From assembly GCF_033807715.1 (NCBI RefSeq), contig NC_084609.1:34857850-34921849 (forward strand): a DNA stretch of 64,000 nt, in the 5' to 3' direction. The notes beneath the pieces are model-generated. The model saw only the letters and a list, made by a program, of their open reading frames with translations. It searched no databases and was not told the origin of the DNA. A program made the translations under genes and the position numbers. Of the stretch, positions 32,101 through 42,743 are shown in pieces (positions within the stretch are counted from its first letter, which is position 1; every line of letters starts with the position of its first letter). Origin of the DNA: Cololabis saira (Eukaryota > Chordata > Actinopteri > Beloniformes > Belonidae).

Positions 32101-33400
32101 CTAGGAGGCAGCTTGGAAGAGCTTTTTCTGCTGCACAGAACCATGGTCATCAGAAACATGCTCTGTCAAGTAGTGGACGGCCTGTGAGTAGTCTTTGCCC
32201 TTCTCATGGTGCTGGCTGAAGGTAGTCTGGGTGCCAGGAGGGTACAGGCCATACAGGAGTTTGAAGTCAAAGTCTGGATTGGGGGAAGCCGAGAAACCAC
32301 CCACACCAAACTGGGGAACCACCACACTTGTGAATCCCTGCTGTCCTTGGCCCAGTTGGTCAGCTGGATAGCCAAATTCTTCCGTCTGCCGCTGGAAGTT
32401 GCCAAGTTCAGCTTCCCTCATAACACTGGCAGCTTCTCCTGACTGGAAGCTCGGTTCAGGTGGTGGTAGAGGGGGTGATGGGAGAAAGTCACTGGCATCC
32501 ATGGTCTGGGCATCATCTGCTGCATCAGTCAAGCTTCGGGGAGGAACAGTCCACTCGGTTTCTGTGGAGAAACAAGTCAGGATACAGTACCCAACCACAA
32601 GACTAGTACCATGCATCAGACTTATTTGGTAGCCAAGACTGACCAGCTCCAGCCGTTCCTGAACCAACAGCTCCTGCTTGAAATGGTACAGAAGAACCAG
32701 AGACAACATAGCCAGGCTGAAGGGGCACAAGTGACCCAGTACCGGCAGCTCCTGCCTGAAGGGGCACAAGTGACCCAGTACCGACAGCTCCTGCCTGAAG
32801 GGGCACAAGTGACCCAGTACCGACAGCTCCTGCCTGAAGGGGCACAAGTGACCCAGTACCGACAGCTCCTGCCTGAAGGGGCAAAGCAGACCCAGTACCG
32901 ACAGCGCCTGCCTGAAGGGGCACAAGTGACCCAGTACCGACATAGTATCCCACAGCAGGTGCAGCCGAGTCCAGGCTGCTCCCTACTGGAGTTGTGTAGC
33001 CAACAAGCTGAGGGGGGTTAGGGTTTTGGACAAATACTGGTGCAGATACCAGTCTAGGGGCACTGTAGAGTACTGGTGCTGAGCGACCTGTGGGTGCTCC
33101 CTGGTAGGAGGCAAAGTTGCCACCAGCACCGCTGCCACCACCACTCTGTTGGTGAGATTTTGATCCTGGGGACAGAAAACAGAAGATTTAAGCTGAGTGT
33201 GATACAACTACACATGCCATGTCTTCAGCAAATCATAGCCTACCCTTCAAATGCATCCCACATGACTCCACAATCAACAACACACAGAGGGAAGCCCTGA
33301 AAAACAAGAACACAACATCAGAAACTTCTAGAACCGGCTGGAAACAGTTGCTTCCAACCAAGACTGTACCAAACCTCAGGAAGAAGCCTGCAGTCTTCAT
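32101..33400 (-). CDS. secreted protein with 13-residue tandem repeats, unrecognised family, four exons
   Basis: Exons on the minus strand are 33400-33375, 33296-33244, 33165-32644 and 32561-32101. All junctions are GT-AG with matching phases, giving 1062 nt (353 aa). Exons 1-2 encode a signal peptide (MKTAGFFLR then ASLCVLLIVESCG). Next comes a Gly/Ser-rich start (HQQSGGGSGAGGNFASYQG), a Pro/Val-rich stretch, and seven or so repeats of about 13 residues, PLQAGAVGTGSLV, without cysteine. The last exon is acidic and Pro-rich (DASDFLPSPPLPPPEPSF) and ends in a denser block (FDFKLLYGLYPPGTQTTF, HHEKGKDYSQAVHYLTEH). There is no membrane anchor. I do not recognise the family; an extracellular matrix or egg-coat type structural protein is a guess from composition. 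The exon 1 donor GAG|GTTTGG was chosen because it alone keeps the frame; reading through instead gives an alternative N terminus. Poly(A) signal and paralogous fragments support a real gene. Confidence 0.75.
32717..32945 (-). repeat. 39-bp tandem repeat coding for PLQAGAVGTGSLV
   Basis: CCCAGTACCGACAGCTCCTG (plus-strand view) and the following 19 bases recur every 39 bp, five to six near-identical copies inside exon 3 of the gene above. The period is a multiple of three, so copy-number changes keep the frame. Confidence 0.93.
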
Positions 33401-33593
33401 AATGAAAGTCAGAAGTAAAGAAGTCAGCATAGCTGAGAGTTTTTTAATGTTGCCAGGGACCAGTTCTGACCAACCACAGCTTAACGGGCTAACGACACAC
33501 AGCTGCTGTGGTCTGACTCCAAGGAACCATTCTTACCTCAGCTGATGCTCCAACTGACTACGTTTACATGGACCACAATACTCCCAACATAAC
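33401..33593 (-). promoter_or_regulatory. presumed promoter of the secreted repeat protein gene
   Basis: An AT-rich TTAAAAAACTC motif lies about 50 bases upstream of the ATG on the minus strand, a possible TATA substitute. Otherwise nothing specific. Confidence 0.25.
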
Positions 33594-33960
33594 CAGATGG
33601 AGGAAAGAGTTGCATTAAGAAATGTATATGTAAATAGCAACATTAAACTAATCAAGTTAGTATTTTCATTAAGTGATAATCACACAGCGACACCTAACTG
33701 AGGCCCTATGCTCCAGACGGGGCAAAGAGTCAAGTAAGTCAAAAGATAATCACATTAAGGTAGGTGGAGTATCCCGACCATAAACTATATTTAGATGGAC
33801 AACAGCAATCAGATTATTGCCTGTAACCAAATTAACGTTGTCCTCATGTTTGTTCTGGGTCTACCATGGCTTTTCAGGAGCTGTCAATAGTGATTCTGGG
33901 TCAGATGCCAGTGACCTTCTCCCTTCACCCTCTCTACCACCGACTGGACCAGGGGCCTCA
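33594..33960 (+). repeat. dispersed duplicate segment containing a decayed paralogue of the repeat-protein gene
   Basis: AGATGGAGGAAAGAGTTGCA and the downstream 300 bp recur at 48388-48690. The last part (about 33905-33960) reads GATGCCAGTGACCTTCTCCC and aligns with the DASDFLPSP-coding part of the secreted-protein exon 4, here on the plus strand and without an open frame. Confidence 0.65.
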
Positions 33961-34221
33961 TGTACAAAGAGTGCGTGGATTTCAATGTGAATCCGTGCGT
34001 GTAATTCTTGCGTTTTTCAAAACTGTGCGTACGCCCAAATCAATGCACGTTTCTTTGAACATCACAATAAACGTGGATTTGAGCGCACATGCGGGAGCAC
34101 AACATTCCGCTCAATCCTCCCTCAAATACATACAATTGAATATGATAATGAGGATAATTATCCATTAAAAACCGCTCATCCTGGTCCGGTCTCCGCTCCC
34201 TATTGGTAACAGAACTTTGAT

Positions 34222-34607
34222 ATGCCCGCACGAAAAGGGAAACAACAAGGGACACAGTTACAGCAATATATAACTCCGTTCACACGAGGCAGCCTCAACA
34301 TGGCCGACAGAGCAGCAGCGACCCCACAAGGCAAGACACCTGTCTCTGAGGCCGCTCTCTCCCTGCAGATGCTCCGAGAGGAACTTCAAACTTCCAGAGA
34401 AGCGGTGCTGACACAGATAAAGGCTGAAATCATGGCATCGTCTCAAGGAGTTAAAAATGACATTGAGTCTCTCCGCGCGCAGACAACCGCGGACATACAA
34501 GCTTTACGAGAAGAACTGACCGGTGAGTTGACAGCTCTGCTCCTCACAGGCCGAGACGGCTAACACACAGGAGATTGAAACCACGCCACCACGACACCAT
34601 GAACAGA
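34222..34607 (+). pseudogene. LINE ORF1-like fragment
   Basis: The frame 34222-34563 begins MPARKGKQQGTQLQQYITPF and is followed by a coiled-coil region (LSLQMLREELQTSREAVLTQ, then IQALREELTGEL). This matches the N-terminal layout of fish L1 ORF1 proteins. The RNA-binding domain is missing because a hAT inserted at 34616. Confidence 0.55.
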
Positions 34608-34615
34608 GTAATCTC

Positions 34616-35351
<736 letters not shown>

Positions 35352-35569
35352 AAACAGGTGTAGACAGCACACATTGATGTCTAGTTGAACTGCATCATTG
35401 ATGTTTAATGAGGACTAGCTGAATAATGGCCAGTTAAATAAGTAATCGTTAAATTGCGACTAGTTGAGTAAGGACTAATTGAATAAAGACGAGTTGAATG
35501 AGGGCTAGTTGAGCAAGGACGAGTTAAATAAGTTAAATGAGGGCTATTTGACTAGGTTAACGACGACTA

Positions 35570-35651
35570 GACGAGGTGGCCGAGTGGTTAAGGCGATGGA
35601 TTGCTAATCCATTGTGCTCTGCACGCATGGGTTCAAATCCCATCCTAGTCG
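35570..35651 (+). tRNA. tRNA-Ser(GCT), left palindrome arm, outer copy
   Basis: The acceptor 3' strand is CCTAGTC, a G-A mismatch at pair 4. The same change is present in its mirror partner at 55195, so it predates the inverted duplication. Confidence 0.82.
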
Positions 35652-36431
35652 TGCTTGTTTCTCCTGTGCTTCGAGGTGTTCCTTGGAGTTACTATTCGGT
35701 GGTGGTATCCCAACATGGCCGGATGCTGTCTTTGCCTCTAATAACCTAAGATGCTCAGTAGCATTACCTGTAAGCTTCATTTTGATTATATAGTAAAGCA
35801 TGAATACAATACAAGCTAGGTGCTTTCCAGAGACCAATCGCATGACCCCCAAACAACTGTCAAATAAACACTGGCAAGGAACAACCCCCCTTTCAGAGAG
35901 AAGACCTACCTGCTGAAAAACAGGTGGCTAGAGCAAGAAGAGGAGTGAGATAGAAAAGAAAGGATGAAGAACAGGGAAAGTTGAAACAGCGATATGTTGT
36001 CAAAGGTAAAACAAGTGCAGATATATTAGTATTAATGAACCATTAACAAGAGAACTAACAGTTCTATGTAAATATGACTGTTAGTTGTTGGACTACAGAG
36101 ACCACTATATAAACAGGTGTAGACAGCACACATTGATGTCTAGTTGAACTGCATCATTGATGACTAGTTTAATGAGGACTAGTTGAATAATGGCTAGTTA
36201 AATAAGTAATCGTTGAATTGGGACTAGTTGAGTAAGGACTAATTGAATAAAGACGAGTTGAATGAGGGCTAGTTGAGTATGGACTTGTTGAATGAGTTTT
36301 AGATGAGCAAGGACGAGTTAAATAAGGGTGAGATGAATGAGGGCTATTTGATAAGGAGTAGTTGAATGATGACAAGTTGAGTAGGCACTATTTGAATTAG
36401 CAGTAATTGGGGACTGGATTAATGCGCACTA

Positions 36432-36513
36432 GACGAGGTGGCCGAGTGGTTAAGGCGATGGATTGCTAATCCATTGTGCTCTGCACGCATGGGTTCAAAT
36501 CCCATCCTCGTCG
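36432..36513 (+). tRNA. tRNA-Ser(GCT), left palindrome arm, second copy
   Basis: Full acceptor pairing and discriminator G; mirror partner at 54346. Confidence 0.93.
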
Positions 36514-36934
36514 TGCTTGCTTGTCCTGTGCTTTGAGGTGTTCCTTGGAGTTACTATGCGGTGATGGTATCCCAACATGGCCGGATGCTGTCTTTGCTTC
36601 AAATAACCTAAGATTCTCACTAGCATTACATGTAAGCTACATTTTGTTTATATAGTAAACCATGAATACAATACAAGCTAGGTGCTTTCCAGAGACCAAT
36701 CACATGACACGCAAACAACTGTCAAATAAACACTGGCAAGGAACAACCGCCCTTTCAGAGAGAATACCTACCTGCTGAAAAACAGGTGGCTAGAGCAAGA
36801 AGAGGAGTGAGAAAGAAAAGAAAGGATGAAGAACAGGGAAATATGACTGTTACCTACCATGCCACAGCCATGTTGGGAAACCACCACCTCATAGTAACTC
36901 CAAGGTACAACTCAAAGCACAGGAATAGCAAGCA

Positions 36935-37016
36935 CGACGAGGATGGGATTTGAACCCATGCGTGCAGAGCACAATGGATTAGCAATCCATCGCCTTAACC
37001 ACTCGGCCACCTCGTC
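36935..37016 (-). tRNA. tRNA-Ser(GCT), inverted extra copy
   Basis: An intact gene on the minus strand within an array unit that is inverted relative to its neighbours and absent from the other arm. Confidence 0.92.
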
Positions 37017-37338
37017 TAGTGCTCAATAATTTGTTCACTAATCAATTACTGCTAATTCAATTAGTGCCTACTAAACTCGTCATCATTCAACTACTCCTTA
37101 TCAAATAGCCCTCATTCATCTCACCCTTATTTAACTCGTCCTTGCTCATCTAAAACTCATTCAACAAGTCCATACTCAACTAGCCCTCATTCAACTCGTC
37201 TTTATTCAATTAGTCCTTACTCAACTAGTCCCAATTCAACGATCACTTATTCAACTAGCCATTATTCAACTAGTCCTCATTAAACTAGTCATCGATGATG
37301 CAGTTCAACTAGACATCAATGTGTGCTGTCTACACCTG

Positions 37339-38367
37339 GGGCCTGTGCTACGAAGCGGGATTTGGGGTTAGCGAGGTAACTTCCGGTTTAACCCCGGGTT
37401 TTCAGGACTACGACGGTGGTTCACTTCTTACCGGGGTACATCGCCATGGTAACTTATGCTGAACAGCTAACCTGCTCCGGAGCAGGTTATGTTCGAGATA
37501 CAGATCGCCGGGTATAAAAGCACCGCCCACTGACCAATCAGCTCTCTTGGAAAATGGCATGCCCTTTCGAAGAGAATCCAGTGGAGCTCGGTGCGCGGAT
37601 CGTGAGAGGATCCCTCCGATCTTCTTCTTGTCATTTTTTTTTCTGCTTGCTGCAAGTAATGTCAATGCTATTTCATTGTGCTTTTGTATACTGATATCAT
37701 ACTAAAACAGAGAGTGATACAAACACTAAAGCCTTGTACTTGTTGTACTTCTAAGATATGAAAGTGAGCCTACTTACCGCTTTGAATTATGTTTTTATAT
37801 TTATTTTTTATTTGCTCCCATGTGCGTTTCACTCCGCTGGGGTTGCAGCTGAAGGAATGAGGCTACAATTCTCATACACGCCATACGAATACATCTAAGC
37901 AACACATGCATTTAACAGAATAGACAACTGTAATTATAGTCAGATCTACTTATGCCCTAATGATGGGGCAGTGATGTTTATATCCCTATGAACTTACGCA
38001 TTTATACAGTCAGCGATCTTTTGCCAGCTGTCTTTCCTGCATTTTGCAGCTGCAACTGTGTTGCTTTTTGCCTGTATTATATGCCTATACTCATCATATT
38101 TCCGTAAAATTATTGTTTGCTCTTCGCTACTGAAATAAGCGGCTCTGACAGCGGACTTCTCCATGCTTGCGATTGGTCATGCGCTGAAAACACCGCCCCT
38201 TTTATGTGCACGCGCTCATATCCAGATTGGAGAAACCTGGGTTGATATACCGAGTTGATAACCACCGTCGTGTGACCGCTTAGCGTGATTGCAATTGTCC
38301 GGGTTAATGAATCTGGATAAGGAAAAGATATCCTGGGTATGTTGAACTTGCTTCGTAGTACAGGCCC
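37339..38367. mobile_element. PIF-Harbinger transposon, internally deleted (left arm copy)
   Basis: The termini GGGCCTGTGCTACGAAGC and GCTTCGTAGTACAGGCCC are flanked by CTG and CTA, a 3-bp target duplication with one change. On + there is a TATA box (about 37512) and the start of a HARBI1-like transposase exon (ATG 37554; MACPFEENPVELGARIVRGS). The rest of the transposase is deleted. On - the companion Myb/SANT-like protein remains: exon 38164-37998 (MEKSAVRAAYFSSEEQTIIL) joined to an exon from 37850 (CNPSGVKRTWEQIKNKYKNI). Both genes of a Harbinger element are thus identifiable, but only the accessory one retains much sequence. Confidence 0.85.
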
Positions 38368-38725
38368 CTAGTTAGTTGTTGGACTACAGAGACCACTATA
38401 TAAACAGGTGTAGACAGCACACATTGATGTCTAGTTGAACTGCATCATTGATGACTAGTTTAATGAGGACTAGTTGAATAATGGCTAGTTAAACAAGTAA
38501 TCGTTGAATTGGGACTAGTTGAGTAAGGACTAATTGAATAAAGAAGAGTTGAATGAGGGCTAGTTGAGTATGGACTTGTTGAATGAGTTTTAGATGAGCA
38601 AGGACGAGTTAAATAAGGGTGAGATGAATGAGGGCTATTTAATAAGGAGTAGTTGAATGATGACGAGTTGAGTAGGCCTAATTAAATTAGCAGTAATTGA
38701 TTAGGGACCAAATTAATGAGCACTA

Positions 38726-38807
38726 GACGAGGTGGCCGAGTGGTTAAGGCGATGGATTGCTAATCCATTGTGCTCTGCACGCATGGGTTCAAATCCCATC
38801 CTCTTCG
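38726..38807 (+). tRNA. tRNA-Ser(GCT), left arm, inner copy
   Basis: The acceptor 3' strand is CCTCTTC, a C-T mismatch at pair 3. The mirror partner (52467) lacks this change but has its own. Confidence 0.82.
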
Positions 38808-39004
38808 TGCTTGCTTCTCTTTGGGTAACGCAACGTGTCACTTCCTGGTGTTGCGGTCTGTCGCTGCTGCACGGCGTGCAGGCTCAGATCTTCTCCAACT
38901 TTTTTGTCTAAAACTTGTTTTCTGCTAAAATAGCATTATATCTGGTACATTACTGTCTTTATTTCAACACTCGCTCATTTTCTCTTCCGTAACTTTCACT
39001 GTCA
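38808..39004 (+). other. unique junction between array and hAT
   Basis: Non-array, non-hAT sequence, also present inverted at 52278-52460. It contains no coding potential. Confidence 0.5.
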
Positions 39005-39261
39005 CCAATCACCAGGGGCGTCGGCAGGTGTAATCCCTTATGGGTTCTGAGCCCAAAGGGGCCCCCGCGTAGCGGAGGCCTAAACTGCAAAATTTTTGGG
39101 ATCTTACGGGTCGGATCGGTTAACTTTGCATGACTTTAAGTCGTTTAGAAACAGATTGACAGCCACAAGCAGCTTCAATGATTATAACAAAAAAGACCAT
39201 TCCAGATCAGCCAATGAATGCATAGCACAGGATAATAATAACTGCAGGGTGGTGAATAGTG

Positions 39262-42200
39262 TAATGTAATGTAATGTAAACTTTATTTGTATAGCACCTT
39301 ACATCGACCTCAAGGGGAACCAAAGTGCTTTACATAACATACAACAAAATAAAACAAGAATAAAACATATGAACATATAAAAACATCAAGTATAAAAAGT
39401 GTCGCCACACTACTGGGTATTAAAAGCCACCCTGAATAAATAAGTTTTAATTTTAGATTTAAAAAGGCCAAGGTCAGAGATGGTGCGTAATTCACAGGGG
39501 AGCTTATTCCAGAGCCTGGGGCCGGCAACTGAAAAGGCTCGGTCACCCCAGCGCTTCTGCCTTGACCTGGGCACTTCCAACAAACGTTGGTTGGAGGACC
39601 TCAGAGCTCTGCCAGGCTCATGCACTGTTAAAATCTCCGATAAATAAGGAGGGGCAAGGCCATTAAGAGCTTTAAAAACAAACATTAAAAGTTTAAAATC
39701 AACTCTAAAACGAACAGGCAGCCAGTGAAGGGAATAGAGGACCGGGGTGATGTGCTCTCGTCTGGGTGTGTTCGTTAAAAGACGGGCAGCTGCATTTTGT
39801 ACCAGCTGAAGACGGCTAAAAGAGGATTGGGCAATGCCAACATAAAGTGCATTGCAATAGTCCAATCTGGAGCTGACTAGAGCATGGATAGCTCTCTCCA
39901 TGTCGTGACGGCTCAAAAATGTTTTGACTTTGGTTAAAAGACGCAATTGATAAAAACTTGTCCTCACGACATTGTCCACTTGTCGGTCAAATTTTAAAAA
40001 GCTATCAAAAATAACTCCCAAATTCCTAACTTTGGGACTAAAAGATCCGGACAAAGAGCCAAAGTCAGCCGTCACTGTGTCACCAAACAAAATGCACTCC
40101 GTTTTGTCCTCATTTAAATGTAAAAAATTGCGTGCCAACCACTGTTTGATGTCAGCAATGCATTCCAGCAGGGAGCTTTGTGCGCTAGTGACTTTAGGCT
40201 TCAGTGGCAGATAGATCTGTAGATCATCTGCATAACAATGAAATGATAAGTTATGTCTGGCTATAATGGACCCAAGTGGCAACAAATATAATGAAAAAAG
40301 AAGTGGGCCTAGAATAGAACCTTGCGGGACGCCGCATGAGAGGGAGGCACAGGAGGAGCAGGAATCACCAAGCATAACGGAGAAGGTTCTATCTGACAGA
40401 TATGACGTAAACCACTTGAGTACAGTGCTGTGAAGGCCAACATAATGTTTCAGGCGTGACAGAAGGACTGTGTGGTCGACTGTATCAAAAGCCGCTGTGA
40501 GATCTAGCAGCACTAAGACAACAGGGCACTTGACATCAACAGACAGGGCAATATCATTGTGCACCTTTAACAAGGCAGACTCAGTGCTGTGACGAGACCT
40601 GAACCCAGACTGAAACTTTTCAAAAACAGAGTTGTTCTCCAGAAATGATCTTAACTGGGTAAAAACAACTTTTTCTAAAACCTTAGACAGAAAAGGCAAA
40701 TGAGAGACTGGTCTAAAATTTGACAAAACTGAGGAGTCAAGATGCGTTTTCTTTAAAAGGGGCCTAACCACGGCATGTTTAAAGGCAGCTGGGACTGCTC
40801 CTAAATTAAGACAGGCATTGATAAGCATCACAAGACTGGGCCCAACAGTATTAAAAGAACTCTTTAAAATTTTGGCCGGAATAACATCCAGAGGACAGTT
40901 AGTAGGCTTCAAAGACTTCATGATGTCAGCAAGGGAGGAGAGAGAAACCAGTTGAAAGTGGTCCAATACAGCGGAATGGGCCGGGGAAGCAGATAAATCC
41001 GTACCCGAATAATTGCTGGTAGCCTGTCTGACAGAGTTTACTTTATCAATAAAAAAGTTGAGAAACTTCTCACAAGTAGCAGTTGAGAAATCAGTCACAG
41101 GAGAGGTAGGTGGGGTTATAACAGAGTTGATTGTACTAAACAACACCCTGGAACAGTGGCCACTTCTGGAGATGATATCAGAGAGAAACTGAGATTTTGC
41201 CTCCCTCACAACTCTCTGAAACTCAGCAAGACAGTCCCTTAGAATCTCCAGAGACACATGTAGTTTGTCCTTTTTCCATTTTCGTTCTGCTTGCCTGCAC
41301 CGCCGCCTAACGACCCGTGTGGTTTCGTTTAGCCATGGCTCTGTTCTTGGCTTTGCAATTTTTTGCCTTAGAGGGGCCACAGAGTCCAAAATCCCGGAGC
41401 AAGTGGTGTGGAAGGAGGACAGAAACTCATCTGGACAAAGAGGGGGGACCATGTCATTCAACGCAAAAAACTGAGAGTCCCTGAATGCAGCAGAAAATTC
41501 TTCAGCTGCAGAAGATGTGATGATGCGACGCTGGCGGGATGGAATGAGAGGCTTGCTGACTGGTGAAGGGGCTAGAAATTCAAAAATAACGGGGAAATGA
41601 TCTGAGATGGCAGTCTCAGAAATCTCATAAAGGGAGATTGACAGCCCGGAATAAATAATTAGGTCAAGAGTATGCCCAAGATGATGTGTAGGTTTGTCCA
41701 CTAATTGAATTAAATTAAAAGTTTCTAAAAGCCTTTTAAAATCAGTGGCGAACTGATCCGGAGCACAACAAACATGAATATTAAAATCCCCACAAATCAG
41801 TAGTTTGTCATACTTGGGGAGAAAGTCTGCTAAAAACTCAGAAAACTCATGAATGAAGTCCTTATTATATTTGGGAGGGCGATAGACAACAGCGCATAAC
41901 ACAGGACTTGCAAACTCCAACACAAATAATTGTAGCTCAAAACTGGAGTAAGTATCTGTGTGGAGAAGCCGACATTTAAAACTGTCCTTAAACACAGCAG
42001 CAACCCCGCCCCCTCTACCCGAAAGTCGAGGCGAGCTGAAGAAGGAACACCTAGGTGGGAGGAGCTCTGAGAAGGCGCTGTTGTCACCTGGTTTCAGCCA
42101 GGTTTCCGTCAACAAAAGGAAATCCAGGGAAGAAGAGGCAAACAAGTCGTTCAGGATAAAAGTCTTATTAGCCATGGACCGAGTGTTCACCAGAGCCATG

Positions 42201-42743
42201 CGAATTAAACACTGGTCAGATTGTCGGGAGGCACGACCGATCGGGCGGAGATTCTCCAACACACAGCCCCGTCTGTGGATTCTCACGGGCCGGTGACAGG
42301 GGAGCGGATACCCGGCCTCCGGGACTGCCGGCAACAGCCATCGATAGCAGTAATCCGTGGAGCCTTGCGTGCTGTAGCCGGGTTGACGACCATAGTTATG
42401 GGTGGATGTCGAGGCCAGGTAAGCTCTCAGCCTATACACTACTCCACCTCTCCTTCCTCGTCTCCTGCGTCGGCCGTTGCGTAGCAACCCGATGGATGAA
42501 CGCCATATGCACGGTGGAATAGACGCCAGCAACGGCGGCGGCGTCTTTGGCTGTCCATTAAAGTCCTGGATCGGTAGCTTGACCACAGAATTGCGGATAT
42601 CTAAAAGGGCCAGACGATCATACACCAGTAGCGGTGACACATTATGGACAAAAAACGCCCAAAACAGGACAATACAAAGAAAAAGTAACAGGGGCAGACG
42701 GCCAGCCACACACAACGGCGCCATCTTCACTCGTTCGTTTTTC
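39262..42743 (-). mobile_element. L2/CR1-like LINE, apparently intact, with empty site in the opposite arm
   Basis: GAATAGTG flanks both sides (39254-39261 and 42744-42751). The other palindrome arm at about 52025 has the uninterrupted site with a single GAATAGTG. The 3' end on the minus strand is a short (CATTA)n tail, typical of L2-like elements. Length is 3482 bp. Confidence 0.9.
39410..42724 (-). CDS. LINE polyprotein: AP endonuclease and reverse transcriptase, intact
   Basis: One open frame of 1104 codons plus stop, starting at the ATG inside the element (42724; MAPLCVAGRLPLLLFL). The upstream ATG at 42754 lies in flanking DNA. Endonuclease motifs are LVNTRSMANK, LLLTETWL, CGDFNIHV, THHLGHTLDLII and ISDHFPVIF. 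RT motifs are VLLDLTAAFDTVDH, SCGVPQGSILGPLLFSLYLL and FHCYADDLQIYL. The C terminus has the usual LSRLQLVQNAAARL and LHWLPVRFRVDFK blocks. No stop or frameshift is present. It lacks an obvious separate ORF1 here. It is assigned to the L2/CR1 group by motif style and tail; the exact clade needs a tree. Confidence 0.92.
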   Translation of the reverse strand: MAPLCVAGRLPLLLFLCIVLFWAFFVHNVSPLLVYDRLALLDIRNSVVKLPIQDFNGQPKTPPPLLASIPPCIWRSSIGLLRNGRRRRRGRRGGVVYRLRAYLASTSTHNYGRQPGYSTQGSTDYCYRWLLPAVPEAGYPLPCHRPVRIHRRGCVLENLRPIGRASRQSDQCLIRMALVNTRSMANKTFILNDLFASSSLDFLLLTETWLKPGDNSAFSELLPPRCSFFSSPRLSGRGGGVAAVFKDSFKCRLLHTDTYSSFELQLFVLEFASPVLCAVVYRPPKYNKDFIHEFSEFLADFLPKYDKLLICGDFNIHVCCAPDQFATDFKRLLETFNLIQLVDKPTHHLGHTLDLIIYSGLSISLYEISETAISDHFPVIFEFLAPSPVSKPLIPSRQRRIITSSAAEEFSAAFRDSQFFALNDMVPPLCPDEFLSSFHTTCSGILDSVAPLRQKIAKPRTEPWLNETTRVVRRRCRQAERKWKKDKLHVSLEILRDCLAEFQRVVREAKSQFLSDIISRSGHCSRVLFSTINSVITPPTSPVTDFSTATCEKFLNFFIDKVNSVRQATSNYSGTDLSASPAHSAVLDHFQLVSLSSLADIMKSLKPTNCPLDVIPAKILKSSFNTVGPSLVMLINACLNLGAVPAAFKHAVVRPLLKKTHLDSSVLSNFRPVSHLPFLSKVLEKVVFTQLRSFLENNSVFEKFQSGFRSRHSTESALLKVHNDIALSVDVKCPVVLVLLDLTAAFDTVDHTVLLSRLKHYVGLHSTVLKWFTSYLSDRTFSVMLGDSCSSCASLSCGVPQGSILGPLLFSLYLLPLGSIIARHNLSFHCYADDLQIYLPLKPKVTSAQSSLLECIADIKQWLARNFLHLNEDKTECILFGDTVTADFGSLSGSFSPKVRNLGVIFDSFLKFDRQVDNVVRTSFYQLRLLTKVKTFLSRHDMERAIHALVSSRLDYCNALYVGIAQSSFSRLQLVQNAAARLLTNTPRREHITPVLYSLHWLPVRFRVDFKLLMFVFKALNGLAPPYLSEILTVHEPGRALRSSNQRLLEVPRSRQKRWGDRAFSVAGPRLWNKLPCELRTISDLGLFKSKIKTYLFRVAFNTQ

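Noticed and set aside
32611..33021. Plus-strand 136-aa frame of QYRQLLPEGAQVT repeats
   Set aside because: Shadow of the minus-strand gene: the minus strand has matching splice sites, signal peptide and poly(A) signal, the plus strand has none.
37408..37665. Minus-strand 85-aa frame (and its mirror at 53594-53851) as a conserved small gene
   Set aside because: Antisense to the HARBI1-like first exon of a Harbinger element; the duplicate is due to the inverted repeat.
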